Assembly (NCBI GenBank): GCA_033875255.1
Contig: JAWZSN010000009.1
Coordinates: forward strand, 115,596 to 179,595
Direction: 5' to 3'
DNA: 64,000 nucleotides
Source: Marinimicrococcus sp033875255
GTDB lineage: Bacteria > Pseudomonadota > Alphaproteobacteria > Geminicoccales > Geminicoccaceae
Part shown: in pieces, positions 16,464 through 25,615 of the stretch
How positions within the stretch are numbered: position 1 is the first letter of the stretch
Layout: the number at the start of each line of letters is the position of its first letter
Notes under the pieces: generated by a model
Told to the model about the DNA's origin: nothing
Databases searched by the model: none
Seen by the model: the letters and a program-made list of their open reading frames with translations, nothing else
Position numbers and translations under genes: made by a program

Positions 16464-17578
16464 GCGACAGTGTCGCTACCCTCGAGGTGCCGCTGGGCGA
16501 GCGCGGCTACGAGATCCTGATCGGCGCCGACCTGCTCGACCGGGCGGGCGAGCTGCTGGCCCCGGTGCTGGCGCTGCCCGAGGTCGTCGTGGTGACCGAC
16601 GCCAATCTGGAGCGGACACGCCATCCCGCACGGCTCGAGCGCGCGCTGGACGGCGCCGACATCAGGCACCGCCGCATCACCGTGCCGGCCGGCGAGGCGA
16701 GCAAGAGCATGGGCCAGCTCGAGAAGCTGGTCGAGGCCGTGCTCGAGCGCGGGGCCGAGCGCAAGATCACCGTGGTGGCGCTGGGTGGCGGCGTGGTCGG
16801 CGATCTCGCCGGCTTCGCCGCTGCGGTGCTGCTGCGCGGCGTGGGCTTCGTGCAGATCCCCACCACCCTGCTCTCCCAGGTCGACAGCTCGGTGGGCGGC
16901 AAGACCGGCGTCAACAGCCGCCACGGCAAGAACCTCATCGGCGCCTTCCACCAGCCGGCCCGGGTGCTGGTCGATACCAGCGTGCTGGACGACCTGCCGG
17001 TGCGCGAGCTCAAGGCCGGCTATGCCGAGCTGGTCAAGCACGCCTTCATCAAGGACCGGGCGCTGTTTGCCTGGCTCGAGACGCACGCGGCGCGGCTCTT
17101 CGAGGGCGATCCGGATGTGCGCCGCGACGCTATCCACCGCAGCCTCGCCATCAAGGCGGCGGTGGTCGCCGCCGACGAGCGCGAGACCAGGGGCGAGCGC
17201 GCGCTGCTCAATTTCGGGCACACGTTCGGCCACGCCTACGAGGCCATCGCCGGCTACGGGACGCAGCTGCTGCACGGCGAGGCGGTCAGCATCGGCATGG
17301 CCAGCGCTTTCGCGCTTTCGCAGCGGCTGGGCCTGTGCCCGGCCGAGGACGCGGCGCGCGCGCTCGAGCATCTGCGGCGCGCCGGCCTGCCGGTCGAGGC
17401 AGAACCCGAGCTCGCCGCGGCCTTCACGCCCGATGCGGTGATCGCGGCCATGCGGCGGGACAAGAAGGTCGAGGCGAGCCGCCTCGCCTTCGTGCTCAGC
17501 CGCGGCATCGGCGAGGCGTTCCTGACCCGCGACGTGCCGGAGGACGCGCTGCGCCGCGTCCTCGACCGCCATGCCTGA
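16460..17578 (+). CDS. aroB: 3-dehydroquinate synthase
   Basis: Converts DAHP to 3-dehydroquinate, the second step of the shikimate pathway, using NAD and a divalent metal. It has 372 residues. NAD- and substrate-site motifs are present: PAGEASKS, ALGGGVVGDLAGFAA, QIPTTLLSQVDSSVGGKTGVN, GYAELVKH, and the metal-site histidines in LNFGHTFGHAYE and LLHGEAVSIGM. Coupled to aroK by a 4-base overlap. A CorC-like gene follows 87 bases downstream. Confidence 0.95.
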   Translation: MSDSVATLEVPLGERGYEILIGADLLDRAGELLAPVLALPEVVVVTDANLERTRHPARLERALDGADIRHRRITVPAGEASKSMGQLEKLVEAVLERGAERKITVVALGGGVVGDLAGFAAAVLLRGVGFVQIPTTLLSQVDSSVGGKTGVNSRHGKNLIGAFHQPARVLVDTSVLDDLPVRELKAGYAELVKHAFIKDRALFAWLETHAARLFEGDPDVRRDAIHRSLAIKAAVVAADERETRGERALLNFGHTFGHAYEAIAGYGTQLLHGEAVSIGMASAFALSQRLGLCPAEDAARALEHLRRAGLPVEAEPELAAAFTPDAVIAAMRRDKKVEASRLAFVLSRGIGEAFLTRDVPEDALRRVLDRHA

Positions 17579-17665
17579 CGAGGAGTGTATCCGCCCGGCC
17601 CGCGAGGGCCGGCTGCCGGCCTCGTCGGGGCCCATCCCTCACGCCTTCGAGCGACCGGTCCTCCC

Positions 17666-18934
17666 ATGCTAGAGCTGCTGCCTTCCCTCGCCGCCATCGC
17701 GGGGCTGCTGGTCCTCTCGGGCCTCGCCTCGGGCACCGAGACGGCGATGACGGGAGCGTCCCGCGAGCAGATCCATCATCTGGCCGGCGAGGGCAACAAG
17801 CGCGCCCGGCTGGTCGAGCGCCTGATGGGCGACAAGGAGCGGCTGATCGGCGCGCTGCTGATCGGCAACAACATCGTCAACATCCTGGCGGCGGCGCTGG
17901 CCACCGAGCTGTTCCTGCGGGTCACCGGCGAGGCGGGGGTGGCCTATGCCACCCTGGTCATGACGGTTCTCGTGGTGATCTTCGGCGAGGTGCTGCCCAA
18001 GACCTATGCGATCCGCCACAGCGAGCGCTTCGCCATGGCCGTGGCACCGGGCGTGCGGGCGCTGGTGCTGGTGCTGAGCCCGCTCACCGCCATGGTGCGC
18101 TTCGTGGTCAACCTGATGCTGCGGATCTTCGGCACCAGCCTCGAGGGCGGCAGCCTCGTCCCGATGGTCGACCGGCTGCGCGGCGCCATCAACTTCTATG
18201 CCGCCGAGGGCGGCATGAAGAAGCTCGAGCGCGACATGCTGGGCGCGGTGCTCGACCTCCAGGAGGTCGAGGTCGGCATGGTGATGACCCACCGCAGCAA
18301 GATGACCACCATCGATGCCGACATGCCGCTCCACGACATGGTCCGCTTCGTGCGCGGCGCGCCCTATACCCGCTATCCGGTGTGGCGCGGCGACGCCGAC
18401 CAGGTGATCGGCTTCCTGCACGCCAAGGACCTGCTCTCGCTGGTCGACGAGCAGGGCAACCTGCCCGAGACCACCGATCTCAAGAAGCTGCTCACGCCGC
18501 CCTGGTTCATCCCCGACACGACCTCGCTCTACCAGCAGCTCCTGGCGTTCCGGCAGAAGCGCCAGCACCTGGCGCTGGTGGTCGACGAGTACGGGACGAT
18601 CATGGGGCTCGTGACCCTCGAGGACGTCATCGAGGAGATCGTCGGCGACATCGCCGACGAGAAGGACGTCGAGGTCTCGGGCATCGAATCGCTGCCGGAC
18701 GGCTCGGTGGTGGTCGACGGCCGGGTCGCCCTGCGCGATCTCAACCGGCGCTTCGACTGGCGCCTGCCGGACGAGGAGGTGGCGACCATCGCCGGGCTGG
18801 TGATGCACGTCTCGCGCCGCATTCCCAAGGAGGGCGAGAGCGTCGACATCGAGGGGCACCGCATCGAGGTGGTGCGCCGCCAGCGCCACCATCTGCAGCG
18901 GCTGCGGATCACCACGGTGCAAAGCGAGCCCTGA
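17666..18934 (+). CDS. CorC/HlyC-family transporter with CNNM and CBS domains
   Basis: A 422-residue protein. The N-terminal DUF21/CNNM membrane domain (about 1-190, LSGLASGTETAMTGASRE, VIFGEVLPKTYAIRHSER) precedes a CBS pair (about 205-330, ending in LALVVDEYGTIMGLVTLEDV) and a C-terminal CorC_HlyC domain (about 345-420). Members take part in magnesium/cobalt homeostasis. The aroK-aroB-CorC order recurs in alphaproteobacteria. It converges on the LysR gene, with stops 9 bases apart. Confidence 0.88.
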   Translation: MLELLPSLAAIAGLLVLSGLASGTETAMTGASREQIHHLAGEGNKRARLVERLMGDKERLIGALLIGNNIVNILAAALATELFLRVTGEAGVAYATLVMTVLVVIFGEVLPKTYAIRHSERFAMAVAPGVRALVLVLSPLTAMVRFVVNLMLRIFGTSLEGGSLVPMVDRLRGAINFYAAEGGMKKLERDMLGAVLDLQEVEVGMVMTHRSKMTTIDADMPLHDMVRFVRGAPYTRYPVWRGDADQVIGFLHAKDLLSLVDEQGNLPETTDLKKLLTPPWFIPDTTSLYQQLLAFRQKRQHLALVVDEYGTIMGLVTLEDVIEEIVGDIADEKDVEVSGIESLPDGSVVVDGRVALRDLNRRFDWRLPDEEVATIAGLVMHVSRRIPKEGESVDIEGHRIEVVRRQRHHLQRLRITTVQSEP

Positions 18935-18953
18935 GAGGCGGCTCAGCCGCCTC
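18935..18953. terminator. Strong hairpin at the convergent CorC/LysR junction
   Basis: GAGGCGGCT and AGCCGCCTC are perfect 9-base complements around one base, realistically a 7-base stem with a 5-base loop. It begins right after the CorC stop and covers the LysR stop (18943-18945). Probably serves both transcripts. Confidence 0.5.
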
Positions 18954-19833
18954 CGGCAGTGGCGAGTGCGGCGATGAGCGCCCGCATGGCCCGGTCAGGG
19001 CGGCGCTCGCGATGATGCAGCAGGCGGAACGGCCGCTCGGGCAGCGGCAGCCCGACGATGGCAAGCGTGCCGGCGCGCAGCTCCTCCTCGACCGCGAGGG
19101 CGGAGATGACGGTGGCCCCCGCACCGGCCCGCACGGCCGCCCGCACGCTCTCGTTGGAGGGCAGCTCGAGCGCCAGCTCCAGGCTTTCCGGCGCCACACC
19201 CATCGCGAGGAGCGCGCTCTCGAAGGCCGAGCGGGTGCCCGAGCCGGTCTCGCGCAGCACCCAGCGGCTTTGCGCCAGCTCGCCGGGCCCGACGCTGGCG
19301 CGGCCGGCCCAGCGGTGCCCGGCGCCGACCACCAAGACCAGCCGGTCGCCCTGGACCACCTGCTGGGCCAGCACCGGCTCGTCGATCTCGCCCTCGACCA
19401 GGCCGAGATCGACGGTTCCCTCGCGCACCAGCCGCGCCACGGTCGCCGTGTTGCCCAGCTCGAGGCGCAGGGCGATGCCGGGATAGAGCTCGCGGAAGCG
19501 GAACAGCCGCTCGGGCAGCCAGTAGTTGGTGATGGTCTGGCTCGCCGCCAGCGCCAGGCTGCCGCGCGCGAGGCCGGCAAGGTCCCGCATCGCCTGCTCG
19601 GCGGCGGCGGCCCGCGCCAGCACCTCGCGGGCCTCGCCAAGGAGGATGCGGCCGGCCTCCGTGAGCTCGATGCGCCGCCCGACCCGATGGAAGAAGCGCA
19701 GCTCGTAGCGGCCTTCGAGCGCCGCGATCGCCGCGCTCACCGCCGACTGGGTGAGGTTGAGCGCGGCGGCCGCACGGGTCACGTGCTCGCGCTCGGCCAC
19801 CGCCACGAAGATGCGCAGCTGCTCCAGGGTCAT
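18943..19833 (-). CDS. LysR-type regulator, YeiE/CysB-like partner of YeiH
   Basis: A 296-residue LysR regulator. The N-terminal winged HTH reads LEQLRIFVAVAEREHVTR and LNLTQSAVSAAIAALEG; the rest is a periplasmic-binding-fold effector domain (about 90-296) with LALAASQTITNYWLPE. In enteric bacteria YeiE is encoded beside YeiH, and the same pairing here suggests it controls that transporter. It lies 13 bases downstream of yeiH on the same strand, so they are probably co-transcribed; the usual divergent layout is not used. The ATG at 19833 gives the standard LysR N-terminus. Confidence 0.85.
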   Translation of the reverse strand: MTLEQLRIFVAVAEREHVTRAAAALNLTQSAVSAAIAALEGRYELRFFHRVGRRIELTEAGRILLGEAREVLARAAAAEQAMRDLAGLARGSLALAASQTITNYWLPERLFRFRELYPGIALRLELGNTATVARLVREGTVDLGLVEGEIDEPVLAQQVVQGDRLVLVVGAGHRWAGRASVGPGELAQSRWVLRETGSGTRSAFESALLAMGVAPESLELALELPSNESVRAAVRAGAGATVISALAVEEELRAGTLAIVGLPLPERPFRLLHHRERRPDRAMRALIAALATAGGG

Positions 19834-19846
19834 GCGGGCGCCGGGG

Positions 19847-20896
19847 TCATGCGGGCAGGGCGGTTCCACCCGTGAACAGCAGCAGGATGAGGGCGAGGCT
19901 CAGGGTCGAGACGAAGATCCAGGAGATCCCCGCCAGGGCCAGCGGCCGCAGCCCCTGGGCGCGCAGCGCCCGGATGTTCATGCCCAGCCCCATCGCCGCC
20001 AGCGCCATGGTGAGCAGGAAGGAGGTAAGGCCGGTGGTCCAGGGGGCGAGCGCCTCCGGCACGCCGATCAGGCTGTTGACCCCGACCATGGCGAGAAAGC
20101 CCACGACGAACAAGGGAAAGGGCACGGAGCCGCCGCCCTCGCCGGCATTGCTGGCGCGGCGCCGCGCGGCCCAGCCCATGGCGAGGATCAGCGGGGCCAG
20201 CAGCAGCACCCGGGCGAGCTTCGCCACGGTGCCGAACTCGCCTGCCTCCTGGCCGCCCTGGAAGGCGGTAGCGACCACCTGGGCCACCTCGTGGACGGCT
20301 GCTCCCGCCCAGAGCCCATAGGCCTGCGGCTCGAGCGCCAGGATCGGCAGGAGCAGCGGGAAGAGCGCCATCGAGAGGCTGCCGAAGAGGGTGATGCAGG
20401 CGATGGCGTAGGCCACGTCCTCCTGGCGCGCCCGGCTGACGCTGTTGGCGGCGAGGATGGCCGAGGCGCCGCACACCGAGGTGCCGGCGGCGATCAGCTC
20501 GGCGAGCGGCCGCGGCACGCCCAGCGGGCGGGCGAGGCGGACGGTCACGAAAAAGGTCGCGGCCAGCACCGCCGCCACGATGAAGAGGCCGGTGCCGCCG
20601 ATTGCCGCAAGCTGCGCTGCAGTGAGCTGCAGGCCGAGCAGCACGATGCCCAGCCGCAGCAGCCGCTTGAGCGAGAAGGTGATGCCGGGCAGCGTGCTGG
20701 CCGGGGTTCCGGCGAGGTTATGCACCGCCACCCCGAGCAGCAGGGCCAGAATCATCGGGCTCAGGACGCTTACGCCCGGCAGGGTGCGCAGGGCGAAGGC
20801 AAGAGCGGCGAGCCCGCCGGTGAGCAGCAGCCCCGGCGCCAGTTTTGCGGGGGTGGCGAACAGGCTGGAGGTGCTGGGACGGGCAAGCGAGAACAT
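19847..20896 (-). CDS. yeiH: YeiH-family putative sulfate exporter (UPF0324)
   Basis: A 349-residue polytopic protein with about ten membrane helices and family motifs LLRLGIVLLGLQLT, IAAGTSVCGASAILAAN, ACITLFGSLSM and GAAVHEVAQVVATAF. The family is annotated as putative sulfate exporters. The ATG at 20896 has GGAG 6 bases upstream. The AT-richer stretch directly upstream contains a 17-base palindrome at 20962-20978. Confidence 0.88.
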   Translation of the reverse strand: MFSLARPSTSSLFATPAKLAPGLLLTGGLAALAFALRTLPGVSVLSPMILALLLGVAVHNLAGTPASTLPGITFSLKRLLRLGIVLLGLQLTAAQLAAIGGTGLFIVAAVLAATFFVTVRLARPLGVPRPLAELIAAGTSVCGASAILAANSVSRARQEDVAYAIACITLFGSLSMALFPLLLPILALEPQAYGLWAGAAVHEVAQVVATAFQGGQEAGEFGTVAKLARVLLLAPLILAMGWAARRRASNAGEGGGSVPFPLFVVGFLAMVGVNSLIGVPEALAPWTTGLTSFLLTMALAAMGLGMNIRALRAQGLRPLALAGISWIFVSTLSLALILLLFTGGTALPA

Positions 20897-20961
20897 GGCG
20901 GCTCCGGATGATGATCCGGCGGACCATGCGCCCATGGGTTCTATCGATCCAACCGATTGTT

Positions 20962-20978
20962 CAGATTATCATGATCTG
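20962..20978. promoter_or_regulatory. Palindromic operator candidate upstream of yeiH
   Basis: CAGATTATCATGATCTG has perfect CAGAT/ATCTG arms around 7 bases, in a locally AT-rich patch 66 bases upstream of the yeiH start. It fits the size of a LysR-type half-site pair and overlaps the end of nothing coding (BKACE stop is at 20993). Confidence 0.45.
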
Positions 20979-20992
20979 GTTTGACGAACGGT

Positions 20993-21832
20993 TCAGGCCG
21001 CCGCGGCGGCGAGAAGCTCGCGGGTCTGCTCGACCGTGGCGACAGGGCGGCCGATGCCGCGCACCAGCGCCGCCACCGCCGCCACCCGCTCGGCGTTGCT
21101 GCCCGCCACCGTACCGTCGGCATGCTCGAGATTGTTCTCGAACCCCACCCGGAGATGACCGCCCAGCGCTGCTGCCAGGCCCAGTGCCGCCGTCTCGGTG
21201 CGGCCGAAGGCGCAGACCGCCCAGGGGCACTCCATGTCGTGCTCGCGAAGGAAGGCCAGGAGGTCGGCCGGGCTCGTGACGTGCCCCTCGGCGACGTAGC
21301 GGCCCAGCACGAACAGCAGGAAGGGCCGCTCCTGGGGGATCGCGCCGCGGCGCCGCAGCTCGTGGAAGCGGGCGACGTCCTCCGGCGTGTAGAGGATGAA
21401 CTGCGGCGAGATGGCGTTGGCCCGCAGCCAGCCCAAAAAGCCCGTGAAGCGGGTCACCGACGCGTCCTCGGGCAAAAGCTCGCGCAGCGCCAGCGAGACC
21501 GCCCCGGGGCGCAGCTCGCGCACCAGGGCCATCTGCTCGGCGGCGGTGTAGCGCCCGACCGCCTCGGTGGTGACCTGCACCGCCATGTCCTGGCCCAGCC
21601 GCTCCTCGAGCACTGCCAGCCAGCGCCGGTAGGTCGCGGCATCGAGGCTGTGGGTGCCTTCCTCGTCACGGATGTGGAAGTGCACGGCCGCCGCGCCGGC
21701 GTCGCGGCAGGCCTCCATCTCCAGGGCGAGCGCCTCGGCGGTCACCGGGAGGCGGGCATGGTCGGCCGGCGAGAGCCTGGCGCCGTTGGGGGCGACCATG
21801 ATGGAGCAGGGCTGGAAGAAATCGGCGCTCAT
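20993..21832 (-). CDS. BKACE-family beta-keto acid cleavage enzyme
   Basis: A 279-residue DUF849/BKACE protein. These zinc TIM-barrel enzymes condense a beta-keto acid with acetyl-CoA and cleave it, as does 3-keto-5-aminohexanoate cleavage enzyme. Diagnostic features are IMVAPNGARLSPADHARLPVT, the zinc site AAAVHFHIRD, and HLRVGFENNLEH near the C-terminus. Substrate class cannot be read from sequence. It follows the lipoprotein gene by 4 bases on the same strand and lies just upstream of yeiH. Confidence 0.87.
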   Translation of the reverse strand: MSADFFQPCSIMVAPNGARLSPADHARLPVTAEALALEMEACRDAGAAAVHFHIRDEEGTHSLDAATYRRWLAVLEERLGQDMAVQVTTEAVGRYTAAEQMALVRELRPGAVSLALRELLPEDASVTRFTGFLGWLRANAISPQFILYTPEDVARFHELRRRGAIPQERPFLLFVLGRYVAEGHVTSPADLLAFLREHDMECPWAVCAFGRTETAALGLAAALGGHLRVGFENNLEHADGTVAGSNAERVAAVAALVRGIGRPVATVEQTRELLAAAAA

Positions 21833-21836
21833 CGCA

Positions 21837-22427
21837 TCAATAGCCCAGGTAGGCGGCGAGATTCTCGCGCACGCTCTGCTCGACCGCCTTGTCCAGCTGG
21901 CTCATGAGGTCGGCGATCAGGGCGCGGGCGGCATTGTCGCGCTCGACCACCGACGTGCCGGCACGCAGCGAGCGCGAGCGGCCGACCCCGGCACGCGCCC
22001 AGGCGGCCTCCGCACCGCTGCCGTCGATGATGCCGATCCGCACGGTAATGGCGGCATCGAGATCGTAGGCCGGCTCGCGGGTGACGAGGCCCTTCATGCC
22101 GCCCGAGCGATCGGTGCGCAGCCGTTCGGTGAGGCTCACCTGCGGCAGCGTCGCCTGGGCATAGGCAATGCCGCCGGACGCCTGGAGCCGCGCCTGCAGC
22201 AGGTTGCGGGCGGCAGCGGCGAGCTCCTCGGTGCGCCGCTCGTCGATGAAGTTGGCTTCCGGCAGCGGCGGAAAGGTCTGGTCGACCCGCAGCTCGGAAA
22301 CCATCAGGCGCAGCGGAGGCTCGCTGGCATAGTCGGGCAGCGGCTGATCGCGCCGGCTGCCGCCGCACGCGGCGAGGGCGGTTGCGGCAGAGGCTAGCGT
22401 GCCCGTGAGCAGAAGGCGGCGGCGCAT
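21837..22427 (-). CDS. Outer-membrane-type lipoprotein, function unknown
   Basis: A 196-residue predicted lipoprotein. Basic residues MRRRLLL lead into a hydrophobic signal ending in the lipobox ALAAC with the acylated Cys at 21. The mature part has PPLRLMVSELRVDQTF, then helical and strand segments reminiscent of LptE/DUF-type periplasmic proteins, but no confident family match. An in-frame ATG at 22439 is the alternative start. It is 4 bases upstream of the BKACE gene, which may be accidental proximity. Confidence 0.7.
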   Translation of the reverse strand: MRRRLLLTGTLASAATALAACGGSRRDQPLPDYASEPPLRLMVSELRVDQTFPPLPEANFIDERRTEELAAAARNLLQARLQASGGIAYAQATLPQVSLTERLRTDRSGGMKGLVTREPAYDLDAAITVRIGIIDGSGAEAAWARAGVGRSRSLRAGTSVVERDNAARALIADLMSQLDKAVEQSVRENLAAYLGY

Positions 22428-22522
22428 GGCGTGGAGCATCCCCGATGGCTGGATCGTCGCGTAGGGCCGCTGCACCATCGCCGGGCCGACGCCGCAGGTA
22501 AAGCCCGGCCGTGCGCTCCGCC

Positions 22523-23443
22523 TCAGTGGGCGGTGGGTGCGGCCCTGGCGATAAGGCCCGCCACCGTGTCGGCATCGAATCCGTAGGAGCGGCTGCAGAA
22601 CTGGCAGGTCGCCTCGATGCTGCCGTCCGCCAGGCGCATGTGCTCCAGATCCTCGGCGCTGAAGCGCTCGAGCATCACCCGCACCCGCTCCTCGTCGCAG
22701 CTGCAGCCGGGCCGCAGCTCGAGCGGGTCGTAGACCCGCACACCATGCTCGTGGAACAGCCTGAAGAGCACCGAATCCGGGGAGAGCGCGGGGTCCGTCA
22801 GCTCCTCCTCCCTGGCCGTGTGGAGAAGCAGCATGGCCTCGCGCCACGCCTCCTCGGCCTCGAGCGCCTCCTGTCCGCTGGCCGGCAGGGCCTGCAGCAC
22901 GATCGCCCCGCCTTCCCAGGCACCGCTCGCCGGATCGCGGCGCACGGCGGTGCTGATCCCGGTACGGATCTGCTCGGACTGACGGAAATAGGTGAGCATG
23001 GAATCGACCAGGCTCGTTCCCTGGAGCTGCACGATGCCCTGGGACAGCTCGCCGCCGGCCTCGCGCTGGTCGACGGTCAGCGCCAGCACGCCATCGCCCA
23101 GCAGCGCGCCGCGATCGGCGGCCGGGGCGGCCGCCAGCTTCTCCTCGTCGAAGCTCGCATAGCCGCGCATGACGCCGTCATTGGTGCAGTCGGCGACCAT
23201 CAGGCCGACCGGGCCGCCGCCGCGAAGCTGCAGGCTGAACTTGCCGTCGAACTTGAGCCCGCCGGCAAGCCCGCCCGCGAGCACCAAAAGCTCGCCCAGC
23301 AGGCGCCCCACCGGCTCGGGATAGGCGTGCGCCTTGAGGACATAGTCGATCGTGTCGGAAAGGCGCACGAAGCGGCCGCGGATGCCGGAACGCTCCAGCT
23401 GGAAGGGCCGCAGCAGGTCGTTGCTGCCGGTGCTCGCCGTCAT
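22523..23443 (-). CDS. hslO: Hsp33 redox-regulated chaperone
   Basis: A 306-residue Hsp33. It is activated when zinc is lost on oxidation and then holds unfolded proteins. The four zinc cysteines are present as CSC (in LRPGCSCDEER) and CQFC near the C-terminus. The N-terminal core contains GLMVADCTNDGVMRGYA and the usual GDGVLALTVDQ. Its ATG overlaps the argF stop as ATGA, so it is translated with arginine genes, a common alphaproteobacterial order. Confidence 0.93.
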   Translation of the reverse strand: MTASTGSNDLLRPFQLERSGIRGRFVRLSDTIDYVLKAHAYPEPVGRLLGELLVLAGGLAGGLKFDGKFSLQLRGGGPVGLMVADCTNDGVMRGYASFDEEKLAAAPAADRGALLGDGVLALTVDQREAGGELSQGIVQLQGTSLVDSMLTYFRQSEQIRTGISTAVRRDPASGAWEGGAIVLQALPASGQEALEAEEAWREAMLLLHTAREEELTDPALSPDSVLFRLFHEHGVRVYDPLELRPGCSCDEERVRVMLERFSAEDLEHMRLADGSIEATCQFCSRSYGFDADTVAGLIARAAPTAH

Positions 23444-24348
23444 GAGCCCGTCCGGCCCCCGACGCACCAGGCGAGGATCGCCTTTTGCGCGTGAAGCCGG
23501 TTCTCCGCCTCGTCGAACACCACCGACTGCGGCCCGTCGATCACCCCGGCGGTGACCTCCTCGCCGCGATGCGCCGGCAGGCAGTGCAGGAACAGCGCGT
23601 CGGTGCGGGCGCCGGCCATCAGCCGCTCGTCCACCCGGTAGGGCTCGAGCAGGCGATGGCGGCGCTCGACATCGGCGTCGCCCATGGACACCCAGGTGTC
23701 GGCGAACACCGCGTCGGCGCCGGCGACCGCCTCGGCCGGATCCCGGGTCACGCTCACCCGGCCCTGATGCTCGGCCGCCCACTGCAGCAGCTCGTCGCGC
23801 GGCGCCAGCTCCGCCGGGCAGGCGATCTTGAGCTCGAAGCCGAAGCGGGTGGCGGCGTGCACCAGCGAGGTGGTGACGTTGTTGGCATCGCCCGTCCACG
23901 CCATGACCTTGCCCGCCACCGGGCCGCGATGCTCCTCGATGGTCAGGAGATCGGCCATGATCTGGCAGGGGTGCGAGAAGTCGGTCAGGCCGTTGATCAC
24001 CGGCACGGTGGCATGGCTGGCGAGCTCCTCGACCTTCGCGTGCGAATCGGTCCGGATCATGATGGCGTCGACATAGCGCGAGAGCACCTTGGCCGTGTCG
24101 GCGATGCTCTCGCCGCGGCCGAGCTGCATGTCGCGCGCCGAGAGCACCACGGCATCGCCGCCCAGCTGCTTGACCGCCACCTCGAAGGACACGCGGGTGC
24201 GGGTCGAGGGCTTGTCGAAGATCATGGCGAGCTGGCGGCCGGCCATCGGCCGGCGCGCCTGGTCGGTCTTGAGCCGCTTCGCATCGTCGAGAATGGCGCG
24301 CAGATCGTGCCCGTCGATCTGCGCGAGGTCGAGAAAGTGTCGCGTCAT
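23440..24348 (-). CDS. argF: Ornithine carbamoyltransferase
   Basis: Makes citrulline from ornithine and carbamoyl phosphate in arginine synthesis. It has 302 residues with the carbamoyl-phosphate loop KPSTRTRVSFE, GLTDFSHPCQIMADLLT, DTWVSMGD and the ornithine-site FLHCLPAHRGEEV. The stop of argD overlaps its ATG and its own stop overlaps hslO, so argD-argF-hslO is one coupled unit read leftward. Confidence 0.95.
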   Translation of the reverse strand: MTRHFLDLAQIDGHDLRAILDDAKRLKTDQARRPMAGRQLAMIFDKPSTRTRVSFEVAVKQLGGDAVVLSARDMQLGRGESIADTAKVLSRYVDAIMIRTDSHAKVEELASHATVPVINGLTDFSHPCQIMADLLTIEEHRGPVAGKVMAWTGDANNVTTSLVHAATRFGFELKIACPAELAPRDELLQWAAEHQGRVSVTRDPAEAVAGADAVFADTWVSMGDADVERRHRLLEPYRVDERLMAGARTDALFLHCLPAHRGEEVTAGVIDGPQSVVFDEAENRLHAQKAILAWCVGGRTGS

Positions 24349-25529
24349 GCAGCCTTCGCCTGGCAGGCCTCGCCCAGGAGCGCGCAGGCCGTGTCGATCT
24401 CCTCGCGGGTGATCACCAGCGGCGGCAGCAGGCGCAGGACATTCTCGCCTGCCGGCACGGTGATCATGCCGAGCTCGCGGAGCCGGGCCGCAAACTCGGT
24501 GTTGGGCATGCCGGTCTTCACGCCCAGCATCAGCCCCTCGCCGCGTACCTCCTGGATCTGCTCGGGATGGCGGGCCGCCAGCTCCTCGAGCTTGCCGCGG
24601 AAATAGGCGCCCTTGGCGCGGACCTCCTCGAGGAAGCCCTCTTCCAGCGTCACGTCGAGCACGGCGTTGGCGACCGCGCAGGCGAGCGGGTTGCCGCCGA
24701 AGGTCGAGCCATGGCTCGAGGTGGTCATGCCGGAGGCGGCGCGGGCGGTGGCGAGGCAGGCGCCGATCGGGAAGCCGCCGCCCAGGCCCTTGGCGGCCGC
24801 CATGATGTCGGGCGCCACGCCGGCGAGCTGGTGGGCGAACAGCGTGCCGGTGCGGCCCATGCCCGACTGCACCTCGTCGAAGATCAACAGCAGGTCGTGC
24901 TCGTCGCAGATCTCGCGCAGCAGGCGCAGCGCCTCGGCGGGAACCGGGCGGATGCCGCCCTCGCCCTGCACCGGCTCGACCATGATGGCGCCGGTCCGCT
25001 CGGTGATGGCGGCCCTGAGCGCCTCCTCGTCACCGAACGGCACCTGGTCGAATCCGTCGAGCAGGGGAGCGAAGCCCTCGGTGAGCTTCTTGGCCTTGGC
25101 AGCCGACACGGTCGCCAGGGTGCGGCCGTGGAAGGCGCCCTCGAAGGTGATGATGCGGTTGCGCTCGGGCTGGCCGGCAGCGAACCAGAAGCGGCGCGCC
25201 ATCTTGATGCAGGCTTCGACCGCCTCGGCGCCCGAGTTGCAGAAGAACACCGTGTCGGCGAAGGTGTTGGCCACCAGCCGGTCGGCGACCTTCTCCATCT
25301 GCTCGATGCGGAACAGGTTGGAGATGTGCCAGACCTTCTCGGCCTGGTCTTTGAGCGCCTGCACCAGGTGCGGATGGGCATGACCCAGCCCGTTCACGGC
25401 GATGCCGCTGCCGCAGTCGAGATAGCGTCGCCCCTTCTTGTCCCAGAGCCAGGCACCCTCGCCGCGCTCGAACAGGATGTCGATGCGCTGGTAGACGGGG
25501 AGCAGGGAAGGGATAGACGCGTTCTTCAT
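24345..25529 (-). CDS. argD: Acetylornithine aminotransferase
   Basis: A 394-residue class-III PLP aminotransferase for the N-acetylornithine step of arginine biosynthesis. It shows CGSGIAVNGLGHAHP, FFCNSGAEAVEACIKMAR, ITFEGAFHGRT, IFDEVQSGMGRTG and the PLP lysine in AAAKGLGGGFPIG. First gene of the argD-argF-hslO unit. Succinyl-diaminopimelate activity is common in this family and possible here. Confidence 0.93.
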   Translation of the reverse strand: MKNASIPSLLPVYQRIDILFERGEGAWLWDKKGRRYLDCGSGIAVNGLGHAHPHLVQALKDQAEKVWHISNLFRIEQMEKVADRLVANTFADTVFFCNSGAEAVEACIKMARRFWFAAGQPERNRIITFEGAFHGRTLATVSAAKAKKLTEGFAPLLDGFDQVPFGDEEALRAAITERTGAIMVEPVQGEGGIRPVPAEALRLLREICDEHDLLLIFDEVQSGMGRTGTLFAHQLAGVAPDIMAAAKGLGGGFPIGACLATARAASGMTTSSHGSTFGGNPLACAVANAVLDVTLEEGFLEEVRAKGAYFRGKLEELAARHPEQIQEVRGEGLMLGVKTGMPNTEFAARLRELGMITVPAGENVLRLLPPLVITREEIDTACALLGEACQAKAA

Positions 25530-25579
25530 GACAGTGCCCGCTGGGATCGGCCCCGGATGTCGGGAGCCCGCCAATGACG

Positions 25580-25595
25580 CCGGGCGCAAGCCCGG
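25580..25595. repeat. Small REP-like hairpin between argD and the ABC permease
   Basis: CCGGGC-GCAA-GCCCGG, preceded by TGACG and followed by GACGACC, resembles the short palindromic repeats common between alphaproteobacterial genes. I saw only one copy in this window. Confidence 0.35.
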
Positions 25596-25615
25596 GACGA
25601 CCTGACCCTCCAGGA

